This document shows, piece after piece, positions 28,107 to 36,534 of a DNA stretch of 64,000 nt. Position 1 is the stretch's first letter. Each line of letters begins with the position of its first letter. Origin of the DNA: Algoriphagus boritolerans DSM 17298 = JCM 18970 (GTDB lineage Bacteria; Bacteroidota; Bacteroidia; Cytophagales; Cyclobacteriaceae); assembly GCF_900108085.1 (NCBI RefSeq), contig NZ_FNVR01000001.1, positions 372,712-436,711 of the forward strand, given 5' to 3'. The notes under the pieces were generated by a model that ran no database searches, had not been told where the DNA came from, and was given only the letters and a program-made list of their open reading frames with translations. A program made the translations under genes and the position numbers.

Positions 28107-28258
28107 AAGTATCTGTCCGAAAAATAAATAAAGGTTCAAAACAATCAATTTTGGACCTTTTTTCATGGCATAAAAGTGGAAACAGAGAGTGTGACCAAAA
28201 GTGCAATTAACCAATGCCTTTTGATTTGAGCTAAATCAATACTTTAATTTACCAGGTT

Positions 28259-28646
28259 ATGTGGATCAATTATCTGAAAAGCGGATTCCGCAATTTGCTC
28301 AAGCATCGTTCCTATACCCTCGTCAACCTGATAGGCCTCACTGTAGGAATCGCAGAGACAATCCAACTGGTTTTTTATATTCAGTTTTAGACAAGTTTTG
28401 ATTCTTTCCAACCGGAAAAAGAATCCTCGTACAGCGTGCTACGGGTTCAAAATGGAGATCAGGGCGAATTTAAGTTTCCATCGCTCCCCTTGGTATTGCA
28501 GTCCATGATTGAGGAAAATATGGCTGACCAAGTTGCCTATACCAATTTTGTTCCCAATAATTTTCTATTCAATCGCGAAAATGGTGATGGATTTAATCAG
28601 TCGGTGACTTTGGTAAGCGGGGATTTCTTCGAGCTTTTTGGCTATG
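28259..28646 (+). pseudogene. FtsX/MacB-type ABC permease, truncated and interrupted
   Basis: The frame starts MWINYLKSGFRNLLKHRSY, the standard N-terminus of Bacteroidota FtsX-type permeases, then a TAG at 28388-28390 interrupts the first membrane helix region; reading on gives TSFDSFQPEKESSYSVL and SGDFFELFGYEIPM, part of the MacB periplasmic domain. At about 28642 the structured repeat array begins and the gene is lost. It is a paralogue of the intact permease at 33352, with a matching operator. At least two lesions are present, so it is dead. Confidence 0.8.
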
Positions 28647-28992
28647 AAATACCCATGTCGAACGGTCGACACACAGGAGCATGATTATATGGGGGTATTC
28701 TCCCGATGAAAGATCGGGACAGGCTATCTGACTTTTGAAAAATAAATTATATACAGATGAAATCGAGCATGACGAAGTTCGTCACACACCGGGATGATTA
28801 TAAACCATGCGAGATTCCATCTGACCTTTGAAAAAAAAATTAAAAACAGATGAAATCGAGCATGACGAAGATCGTCACACACTGGGATGTTTATAAACCA
28901 TGCGAGATTCCATCTGACCATTGAAAAATAAATTATAAACAGATGAAATACCCATGACGGGCGAACGACACACAGGGGGATGATTATATCCC
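28642..28992 (+). repeat. Tandem array of four structured repeat units
   Basis: Units start at 28642 (type B, about 112 bases), 28754 and 28847 (type A, exactly 93 bases apart) and 28940 (type B, cut off near 28992). Outer arms: AATACCC/GGGTATT in the first, AATCGAGCATG/CATGCGAGATT in the second and third. Apical hairpins TGTCGA/TCGACA, TGACGA/TCGTCA and TGACGA/TCGTCA differ in sequence but keep pairing. The first unit also has TCCCGAT/ATCGGGA. The array has replaced the rest of the ABC permease gene and abuts the IS110-type element. Confidence 0.85.
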
Positions 28993-30400
28993 AGCAACAA
29001 TCCTCCTCGTAAAAATCAATCGGGAAACTATAACAGTCATGAACACTCAAACTGTAAACTTTGATCAACTCATAGAAAGAGGTTGTGGGATAGATGTCCA
29101 CAAAAAACTGATCGTAGCCACCATCAAGGGCGCAGGACTGAAAGAAGAGACCCGTTCTTATGATGGATTTACCGAATCGCTTGAACAACTTCGGGATTGG
29201 TTGAAAGAAAGCGGTGTCACCCATGTAGCCATGGAGAGTACAGGGGTCTATTGGAAGCCTGTCTACAATGTATTAGAAGAAGACTTTGAAGTCATTTTGG
29301 TCAATGCCCGGCATATTAAGAACGTACCCGGCCACAAAACCGACAAGAAGGACAGCAAGTGGATTGCCAAGCTGTTGCTTTGCGGGTTGTTGAAAGGAAG
29401 CTTCATACCGCCCAAGCCCATCCGGGAGATGCGGGATGTAACCCGATACAAGCGGAAAGTAATCGACCAAGTTGCCTCGGAGAAGAACAGGATTCAGAAG
29501 ATACTCGAAGATGCCAACATCAAGCTCTCCAGTGTGGTCAGCGACATGAGCGGGGCCGTGGCTACCAAGATCATCAAGGCACTGATCGATGGGGAGGAAA
29601 ATGTGGATGAATTGGTCAATTTTCATCACGGAAAAATGCACTGCACCAAAGAAGAGCTGGCTGCTTCACTCCGGGGCAAACTGACCGACCACCATCGGTT
29701 TATGCTTCAGATGGTAAAGGAATCGATTGCCGAAAAAGAGCGTCTGATCACCAAGTTGGATGAGCAGATTGAAAAGATGCTCAAAGCCAATGAGCTGGAA
29801 CTGGACGCCAAGCTTTTGGAAACGATTCCCGGAGTGGGCAAAGACGGAGCTGCTTACATACTCGCAGAGATCGGCAATGACATGAGCCGTTTTCCCAACG
29901 AACAGCATTTAGCCTCCTGGGCAGGAGTGAGCCCGGGCAGCAATGAATCGGGCGGTAAAAAAAAAGTACACGGACCACCCACGGGGATAAATATTTAAAA
30001 TCTATGCTCACGCAATTTGCCTGGGCAGCAACAAGAACCAAGAAAACTTATCTGAGAAGCAAGTATGAAAGTCTGGTGGGAAGAAGAGGTAAAAAAAGAG
30101 CGCTGGTAGCAATAGGACATAAGATCCTGGTAGCGGCCTACTTCATCCTCAAGGACAAAACAGCATACAAAGAACTCGGAGGAGACTACTTGGACAACCG
30201 AAAAAAGGACAGACAAATCCAAATGCACCTAGATAAACTCAAGGAGCTTGGAGTTAAACTAAACAAAGAAATGGTAGCATAAAAAACAAAGGTCGGTCAT
30301 TACTGGAGGTTGAAACATCATTGCCCAAACAATGAAACCCCGTAGATGAAATTGACATCAAGCGCTAAGCACACAGGAGTATTGCCGCGAGCATGTAGAT
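28993..30400 (+). mobile_element. IS110-family insertion element (ends approximate)
   Basis: The element carries one DEDD recombinase gene and short flanks; true ends cannot be fixed by eye because IS110 elements lack long inverted repeats. On the left the last repeat unit stops after GATTATATCCC at 28992; on the right, near 30354-30410, a related unit-like stretch (AGATGAAATTGACATC ... CACACAGGAGTATT) appears, and a repeat tail CCAATTATAATCAGATGAAA lies at about 30462. The element therefore seems to have inserted into the repeat array. A bridge RNA would be expected in one flank; I cannot tell which. Confidence 0.6.
29039..30282 (+). pseudogene. IS110-family DEDD recombinase with frameshift at an A9 run
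   Basis: The first frame (319 residues, stops at 29998) holds the DEDD RuvC-like domain: GIDVHK (first Asp), MESTGVYWKPV (Glu) and GHKTDKKDSKWIA (Asp residues), then IPGVGKDGAAYILAEIG and the catalytic-Ser region SWAGVSPGSNESGG of the C-terminal domain. The conserved continuation STRTTHGDKYLKSML is found in the -1 frame, which runs open to 30282 and ends KLNKEMVA. The shift falls at nine A residues (29957-29965). A -1 slip there would restore a protein of about 414 residues, normal for the family; a mutation or sequencing error gives a dead gene. Confidence 0.85.
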
Positions 30401-30532
30401 GAAAATTTAACTTCTTAGCGTTTTTCTGCTATTACCTGAGAAAATAAAATGAGTTAAACAAACCAATTATAATCAGATGAAAGTTTTCAAAACCACTAAC
30501 CCTGTAACCTTGAAGTATTTCGAAACAAAAAT

Positions 30533-30740
30533 CCTCAAATCGAGCAAAACTCAAATTTCAAACGGAGAATTGATTTTCCAAATCTGCGAGATTCCATCAG
30601 ACCATTAAAAATCTTTCAAAGTCTGATGAAATCGAGCAGGCTCCCTTCGGTGACACACAGAGGGATGATTGTAGACCTTGCGAGATTCCTCCCGATAACT
30701 ATCGGGATGGCCAATAAAATTCAAATTATAAACACATAAA
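30533..30740 (+). repeat. Two further structured repeat units downstream of the IS element
   Basis: The first unit (about 30533-30621) keeps AAATCGAGCA and TGCGAGATTCCATCAGACC but has a diverged centre. The second (about 30622-30740) reads GATGAAATCGAGCAGG, GACACACAG, CCTTGCGAGATT, then the perfect hairpin TCCCGATA/TATCGGGA and the AT-rich tail TTATAAACACAT; it closely matches unit R1 at 979-1091. The rest of 30400-30794 holds no gene. Confidence 0.75.
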
Positions 30741-30794
30741 ATCTCAATTTGTCCAATAGATTTGTAGAAGACTCATTAATAAACGCATTAGGAC

Positions 30795-31454
30795 ATGCAA
30801 TTTCGGTTTTGGCACCAGCTAATTTTCCTTTTCCTTATTTTTTCACCGGGCCTTAATTCATTGGCTCAGGAATCTAACCAAGGTTTCACCCCACTTTTCA
30901 ACGGCAAAAATCTCGAGGGTTGGATTGGAAACAAAACTTCCTATCAGGCCAAGGACGGCATGATCGTCATCGAACCCAATGGCGGGGGAGGAGGAAATCT
31001 TTTTACTGAAAAGGAATATGGAGACTTTATTCTTCGATTTGAATTTCAATTGACTCCCGGAGCAAATAACGGACTGGGAATTCATGCGCCTTTGGAAGGT
31101 GATGCAGCTTATGCAGGCAAGGAAATCCAGATTTTGGATAACGAGGCTGAAAAATATGCAGGGTTGAAAGCCTATCAATATCACGGTTCGGTTTATGGTG
31201 TAATTCCTGCCAAAAGAGGATTTTTGAAACCTGCCGGTGAATGGAATCAGCAAGAAGTCATCGTCCAGCATCCAAAAATAAAAGTCATTCTAAATGGAGC
31301 AGTCATCTTGGAAGGTGATTACCTGGAAGCGAGTAGAAATGGGACATTAGACGGAAAAGATCATCCGGGATTAAAAAGAAGTAGCGGGCACATTGGCTTT
31401 TTGGGTCATGGAGACGTGGTCCGATTTCGAAATATTGACATCAAAGAATTATAA
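30795..31454 (+). CDS. Exported DUF1080 (3-keto-disaccharide hydrolase-type) protein
   Basis: A 219-residue protein with a Sec signal (about 24 residues) and one concanavalin-like beta-sandwich domain. DUF1080 hallmarks: FTPLFNGKNLEGW, the FILRFEFQLTPGANNGLGI core and HIGFLGHGDVVRFRNIDIKEL at the end. Family members are periplasmic; several hydrolyse 3-keto-glycosides after an oxidoreductase has made the 3-keto group. The adjacent Tat-exported Gfo/Idh/MocA protein (138 bases downstream) fits such a partner. Confidence 0.9.
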   Translation: MQFRFWHQLIFLFLIFSPGLNSLAQESNQGFTPLFNGKNLEGWIGNKTSYQAKDGMIVIEPNGGGGGNLFTEKEYGDFILRFEFQLTPGANNGLGIHAPLEGDAAYAGKEIQILDNEAEKYAGLKAYQYHGSVYGVIPAKRGFLKPAGEWNQQEVIVQHPKIKVILNGAVILEGDYLEASRNGTLDGKDHPGLKRSSGHIGFLGHGDVVRFRNIDIKEL

Positions 31455-31592
31455 AAAGGCTGGAAGACCCAAGGCGGGAGACCGAAGTTGCCCCGTTGCT
31501 AGTAATGATCCAACGGAATAATAGGATTCTGATTGATCAGTTTTTAAAAGAACATAACTATTGAAATTCACCCAAATTTACCCCCAAACCTC

Positions 31593-32942
31593 ATGAACAA
31601 GAATCTTCAATTCATCGATCGAAGGGACTTTCTGAAAAAGTCAAGCCTAGGTGCTGCCGGATTATTTTTGGCTCCTTCACTCCTTGCGCAAGCCCGGGCC
31701 AATGGAAAACTACGAACCGCTCATATTGGATTAGGCGGTATGGGAATGGAAGATCTTCGGGCCATTTCTTCCCATGAATTGGTGGAGGTGGTCGCGCTCT
31801 GTGATGTAGATACCCATGCCCTGAGCAATGCGACAGCACTTTTCCCCAATGCCAAGACTTTCGTGGATTACCGGGAGCTTCTCCGAGAAATGAAAGATGA
31901 TATTGATGCTGTCATCGTATCGACTCCGGATCATACTCATGCCCCTGCCTCACTGATGGCAATGGAAATGAATAAAGCAGTTTATTGCCAAAAACCCCTC
32001 ACGCATCATGTCTCTGAAGCCAGGGCCATGAGAAAAATGGCCGAGGAGAAAAATCTGGTGACGCAGATGGGTATTCAGGTTCATTCTTTTTATGACTATA
32101 AACTTGCAACGCTGCTAATTCAGTCTGGAATCATTGGGAAAGTTCATACTGTCCGTGCCTGGTCTCCCAAAAACTGGGGCTACGATGGACCCAAACCAAA
32201 AGGCAGCGATCCTATTCCAACAAACTTGAATTGGGATCTCTGGCTGGGAACAGCCAAAAAGCGAAAGTTTAAGGAAGGCGTGTATCATCCTGGCAATTGG
32301 CGAAAGTTGTTGGACTATGGCTGTGGAACCTTAGGCGATATGGGTGTTCATATCTTTGATACCCCATACAATGCCCTTCAGCTCGATGTGCCCAGAACAA
32401 TCCTCAACAACTGCCGGAAGCCAACCGGATTCGGGTTTCCTGAAAATAATGTGGTGACTTACGAATTCCCAGGCACTCCCTATACCGCAGTAACGCTAAA
32501 ATGGGTATGGTATGATGGTCCTGGGGCTCCCGCAGATCATGAAGATCTTTTACTTCCAAATGGAGAAGAATTGCCTGATCAGGGAGCGATGTTTATGGGT
32601 GAAAAAGGAAGATTGTTGCTTCCACACTTTCAGCAGTTACCGCGCCTCATCGTAAATGGGAAGTATGAGGAATTCGATGTGGAACCGTTCAAACTCGGTG
32701 CGCCTGTGAAAGATTATGCCGGAGAAAGCAAAAAGCATTACCATCAGTTTGTGGATGCCTGCCTCGGAAAAGATGAATGCAGTGCGCCATTTGAGTATTC
32801 TGCGAGATTGACCGAAACGATCTTGCTCGGTGTGATCGCCGGTCGTTTTCCTAATCAGACCCTGAATTGGGATTCAGAAAAAGCACTGTTTGCCGAGAAA
32901 AAGGCCAATAAGTACCTGGGAGGAAAGTATCGAAAGTTTTAA
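31593..32942 (+). CDS. Tat-exported Gfo/Idh/MocA-family oxidoreductase
   Basis: A 449-residue NAD(P)-dependent sugar dehydrogenase-like protein. The N-terminus carries the Tat motif DRRDFLKKSSLG followed by a hydrophobic stretch, implying folded export. The Rossmann domain shows IGLGGMGM and the active-site block CQKPLTH (usual form EKP); His/Asp residues of GDMGVHIFD lie in the second domain. Partner DUF1080 gene lies just upstream. Together they suggest periplasmic oxidation and cleavage of a disaccharide. The true substrate is unknown. Confidence 0.9.
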   Translation: MNKNLQFIDRRDFLKKSSLGAAGLFLAPSLLAQARANGKLRTAHIGLGGMGMEDLRAISSHELVEVVALCDVDTHALSNATALFPNAKTFVDYRELLREMKDDIDAVIVSTPDHTHAPASLMAMEMNKAVYCQKPLTHHVSEARAMRKMAEEKNLVTQMGIQVHSFYDYKLATLLIQSGIIGKVHTVRAWSPKNWGYDGPKPKGSDPIPTNLNWDLWLGTAKKRKFKEGVYHPGNWRKLLDYGCGTLGDMGVHIFDTPYNALQLDVPRTILNNCRKPTGFGFPENNVVTYEFPGTPYTAVTLKWVWYDGPGAPADHEDLLLPNGEELPDQGAMFMGEKGRLLLPHFQQLPRLIVNGKYEEFDVEPFKLGAPVKDYAGESKKHYHQFVDACLGKDECSAPFEYSARLTETILLGVIAGRFPNQTLNWDSEKALFAEKKANKYLGGKYRKF

Positions 32943-33161
32943 GTTTAGTAGCAAATATCAAGACACAATTATCAAGACTAAGAGAGGCAAGAGGCAAGAG
33001 ACAAGAAGGTTGAACCAAGAATTTGTTCGGATAACTGACATATGGGAACTAGTAACCTCTTACTATTCACTACTCACCACTTCTGATAAAGCGACTGCCC
33101 CCTGACCTCTGACCTCTGCCTACTGATCACCGTGACTGCCCACTGACCTCTGCCCACTGAA

Positions 33162-33188
33162 TTGTTCGCTGGCGAACAAAAATGTTCG
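33162..33188. promoter_or_regulatory. Overlapping inverted repeats upstream of ABC permease operon
   Basis: Two nested palindromes: TTGTTCGC-TG-GCGAACAA (33162-33179) and CGAACA-AAAA-TGTTCG (33173-33188). The second is identical to 28091-28106. TGGCATAAAAGT follows at 33250, about 100 bases before the permease start. The gap 32943-33351 otherwise holds only low-complexity repeats such as CCCACTGACCTCTGCC. Confidence 0.6.
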
Positions 33189-33351
33189 AGAAAAGAATAG
33201 GTTTAAATCTTCTAAATCGCCTCTGGAGCTAATTCAGGGGCATTTTTTATGGCATAAAAGTAGGAAGTACGAATGGGAGATGTCGGGATTCAGGAAGTAG
33301 GTAGGAAACCTTCCAACTTTCCAACTTTACAACCTTTCAACTTTTGTCATT

Positions 33352-35751
33352 ATGTGGAAAAATTACTTAAAAGTCTCCTTTAGAAACCTGAAAAAGCGGA
33401 AGCTTTATACAGGCATCAACCTTTTGGGCTTGACCATAGCACTGGTTAGCTTCTTTTCGATCACGCTTTACATTCATCATGAATGGAGCTATGATCGAAT
33501 GTACACCGATGCCGATCGAATCTATAAAATCAATCAGGAGTTTGTCTCAGGTGGCGAAATGCAACTCGTAGGTACCACACCCGCAAGCTTAGTTCCAACT
33601 TTGATTGGTGAGTTTCCTGAGGTGGAAACTGGAACTCTGGTTTTTGATTTGAGTATTTTTAGTTCTGTGTTGGTCGACGCCGGACAGGGAAATCAAGAGG
33701 AGTCTCGATTTGCTTTTGTGGACGAGAATTTTTACGAGGTTTTTGACTTTGAAATTTTGGCTGGGCAAAAAGGAGCCCTTCTGAATGAACCAAACCAATT
33801 GGTTCTAACCGAAAGCACCGCAAAACGCTACTTTGGTTCGGTGCAGAACGCCGAAGGAAAATCGCTTAAAATCGATGGAAGTGACTATTTGATCACAGGA
33901 GTGATGGAGGATTTCCCAAGTAACAGTCACCTGGATTTTGATTTTTTGGCTTCATTCAAGACCCACCGTCATGGTAAAAACCCGGAATGGTCCCCAAGTA
34001 ATTATTACAGCTACGCAAAGCTTCGAAAAGATGCCGATTTGAGTCAGTTTGAAGCCAAACTTCCCCAAATGGTCGAGAAATATTTGGGGGAAGAACAGCG
34101 GGAATATGGATTTCAAACCTCCTTTCAAACACAACCTGTTACCCAAATTCACTTGGGTGACCAAACGCTGAGTACAGTGAAGCCGGGTACAGACATTAAG
34201 TACCTTTACATTTTTGGGGTTGTAGCGATCCTTTTGTTGGCGATAGGAATTATTAATTATGTAAATCTCGCTACGGCAGAAGCCACAGAGCGCAATAAGG
34301 AAGTGGGGCTGAGAAAGGTGATGGGAGCCGACCGGGGACAGCTTTTTGGTCAGTTTGTTTCCGAATCGATGCTTTTGACCTTTGGTGCAGCGGTTTTAAG
34401 CCTATTTACTATCTATCTGCTGGCCCCTCAGTTTGTCAAATTGGGCGAAGTTCCTTTGAATTTGGCACTGCTTTTTTCTTTTGAAGGATTGTTGATCTTG
34501 GCTGGAATGGTGGTGGTAGTCGGGATTTTGTCCGGTTTGTATCCATCGATTTTCCTTTCAGGTCTGGAACCCATCAAAGCACTGGGAAATAAAGTGAAAA
34601 TCGGAGGTGGAGCCTGGGTAAGAAAGTCATTGGTGGTCTTCCAGTTCTTTGTGTCCATGGGTTTGTTGATTTGCACTTTTGTGGTCAAATCCCAACTGGA
34701 TTTCATGCAGGAAGTCAACTTGGGTTATCAAAAGGAGCAGATAGTAGCTTTGCCATATCATTACAATATGCGCAATTCCATCGGAACTGTGAAGCAGGAA
34801 ATGCTTCGCACGGGAGCTGCTGAATCCATTGCTTTGGCATCTGATATGCCGATCCATGTGAAAGCTTCCTATTCGATTTTTCCCGGAGGGGACAATCAGA
34901 AGGAATTTATGATCACGGGCTATTCTGTGGACAATGACCTCGTCAATACCATTGGATTGGAGATTCTTGCCGGTGAGAATTTCACAGAGACGGACATATC
35001 CAGATCCTATGCGAACGATTCCACATTACAACTTCCTATAATTCTCAATGAATCTGCCCTTCAACGCCTGGGCTGGAGTCCGGAAGAAGCCATCGGCAAG
35101 CGTGTTGATTTCGGAGGCGGACTTGCCAATGTAAAAGGGGTGGTGAAAAATTTCCATTTCAACTCGCTGCATCATCAGATAAGTCCTATGGTGATTTTCA
35201 TTGATCCGGATCAGGCCAATGTGTTGCTGGTGAAAATGCCGGCCGGAAATCCCGCAGTTCATTTGGCAAGCCTGGAAGCGTCTTGGAAGTCACTTGTCCC
35301 TGACCGGCCTTTTAACTACAAGTTTGTAGATCAGGAATACGCTCAAATGTATCGCTCAGAACAGCGGGTAGGGGAAATCTTCGGGCTTTTTTCCGGTATC
35401 GCTATTTTCATAGCAGGCATGGGGCTGTTCGGGCTGGTTTCTTATGTGGCTTTGAGAAGGACTCGGGAAATCAGCATTCGCAAGGTCTTAGGTGCGACCC
35501 AAGGCGATGTGATTTCTGTGCTTTCATCAGATTTCTTCAAGCTTTTGGCTATTTCGGCAGTGTTGGCTGTCAGTTTTGGGATTTGGTTTAGTTCTTCCTG
35601 GCTTTCAGCCTTTGCCAATAAAGCCTCCATCGGAATCTGGCCGTATTTGTATGCTGTTTTGATCGTCCTGCTATTAGCATTAATCACAATTGGTTACCGA
35701 AGCTGGAAAGTCTTTTCACTGAACCCGTCCAAAACGCTAAAAAGTGATTAA
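33352..35751 (+). CDS. FtsX/MacB-type ABC transporter permease
   Basis: A 799-residue permease with the FtsX architecture duplicated: an N-terminal helix (about 20-42), a MacB-type periplasmic domain (about 45-260), three helices (about 285-400), a second helix and periplasmic domain (about 425-660), and three C-terminal helices (about 675-780). ERNKEVGLRKVMGADRGQ and RTREISIRKVLGATQGD are the paired coupling-helix blocks. It is followed by an ATPase and a TolC-like protein. A membrane-fusion protein gene, normal for a MacAB-TolC system, is missing here, so export substrate and full complex are unclear. Confidence 0.93.
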   Translation: MWKNYLKVSFRNLKKRKLYTGINLLGLTIALVSFFSITLYIHHEWSYDRMYTDADRIYKINQEFVSGGEMQLVGTTPASLVPTLIGEFPEVETGTLVFDLSIFSSVLVDAGQGNQEESRFAFVDENFYEVFDFEILAGQKGALLNEPNQLVLTESTAKRYFGSVQNAEGKSLKIDGSDYLITGVMEDFPSNSHLDFDFLASFKTHRHGKNPEWSPSNYYSYAKLRKDADLSQFEAKLPQMVEKYLGEEQREYGFQTSFQTQPVTQIHLGDQTLSTVKPGTDIKYLYIFGVVAILLLAIGIINYVNLATAEATERNKEVGLRKVMGADRGQLFGQFVSESMLLTFGAAVLSLFTIYLLAPQFVKLGEVPLNLALLFSFEGLLILAGMVVVVGILSGLYPSIFLSGLEPIKALGNKVKIGGGAWVRKSLVVFQFFVSMGLLICTFVVKSQLDFMQEVNLGYQKEQIVALPYHYNMRNSIGTVKQEMLRTGAAESIALASDMPIHVKASYSIFPGGDNQKEFMITGYSVDNDLVNTIGLEILAGENFTETDISRSYANDSTLQLPIILNESALQRLGWSPEEAIGKRVDFGGGLANVKGVVKNFHFNSLHHQISPMVIFIDPDQANVLLVKMPAGNPAVHLASLEASWKSLVPDRPFNYKFVDQEYAQMYRSEQRVGEIFGLFSGIAIFIAGMGLFGLVSYVALRRTREISIRKVLGATQGDVISVLSSDFFKLLAISAVLAVSFGIWFSSSWLSAFANKASIGIWPYLYAVLIVLLLALITIGYRSWKVFSLNPSKTLKSD

Positions 35752-35787
35752 AAGCTTGATTTCGGATGACCAAAGTCTGATGATTCC

Positions 35788-35850
35788 AACCTTACAACCT
35801 TACAACCTTACAACCTTACAACCTTAAAACTTTACAACTTTCCAACTTTC
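35788..35850 (+). repeat. Octamer tandem repeat AACCTTAC before the ATPase gene
   Basis: Four near-perfect AACCTTAC units grade into AACTTTCC-like copies and end three bases before the ATPase start. A related stretch (CAACTTTCC...) precedes the permease start at 33310-33345. Origin unknown; it may be slippage-prone spacer. Confidence 0.6.
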
Positions 35851-35853
35851 AAA

Positions 35854-36534
35854 ATGATCCAACTCAAAGCAATAGATAAGTACATCGAGTCACGTTTTCA
35901 GCGGATTTTTATTCTCAAGGGAATCGACCTGACGATAAACGAAGGGGAATTTATCACGCTCATGGGGCCTTCCGGAGCAGGTAAATCTACATTGCTGAAT
36001 ATCCTTGGGTTATTGGATGAAGATTACGCAGGAGAGTACTTTTTCGGTGAAAAACGCATCAAAACCATGAAGGATAAAGAGCGATCCAACCTCCACAAAA
36101 GTGAGTTTGGATACATCTTTCAAGCCTACCACCTCATCGATGAACTTACCGTTTACGAAAACATAGAAACGCCTTTGCTCTATCGGAATGTCTCTTCCTC
36201 TGAGCGGAAAAGCATCATCGCCAATCTTCTGGACAGGTTTAATATGGTGGCAAAAAAAGACCTTTTCCCTGCGCAACTTTCAGGAGGACAGCAGCAATTG
36301 GTAGGGATCGCCCGAGCCATTGCAGGACGACCAAAAGTGCTTTTAGCAGACGAGCCGACCGGCAATTTGCATTCAGCCCAAGCGAAAGAAATCATGGAGA
36401 TTTTCCAGGAATTACATACCGAAGGCACCACCATCATCCAGGCAACGCATGCACGGGAAAATGCCGATTTCGGAACTCGATTAATCAATTTAGTAGACGG
36501 TAGAATAAAAACGGATGAAGCTATCACAAAGTAA
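35854..36534 (+). CDS. ABC transporter ATP-binding protein (MacB/LolD type)
   Basis: A 226-residue ATPase. Walker A GPSGAGKS, Q-loop YIFQAYHLI, signature LSGGQQQ, Walker B VLLADEPTGNL and H-loop QATHA are all intact. Of the MacB/LolD/FtsE class, it would power the permease at 33352 through mechanotransmission. The TolC gene starts 20 bases before its stop, in another frame, indicating translational coupling. Confidence 0.95.
   Translation: MIQLKAIDKYIESRFQRIFILKGIDLTINEGEFITLMGPSGAGKSTLLNILGLLDEDYAGEYFFGEKRIKTMKDKERSNLHKSEFGYIFQAYHLIDELTVYENIETPLLYRNVSSSERKSIIANLLDRFNMVAKKDLFPAQLSGGQQQLVGIARAIAGRPKVLLADEPTGNLHSAQAKEIMEIFQELHTEGTTIIQATHARENADFGTRLINLVDGRIKTDEAITK

Noticed and set aside
28166..28182. 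Firm call of a sigma-54 promoter
   Set aside because: The -24 half (TGGCA) is good but the expected GC at -12 is absent, so it is only mentioned as a possibility.
28754..28939. 93-base tandem repeats considered as a CRISPR array
   Set aside because: The whole 93-base period is conserved, with no variable spacers, no leader and no cas genes nearby.
29359..29610. Shadow frames over the IS110 gene
   Set aside because: They overlap the DEDD recombinase in other frames and show no motif.
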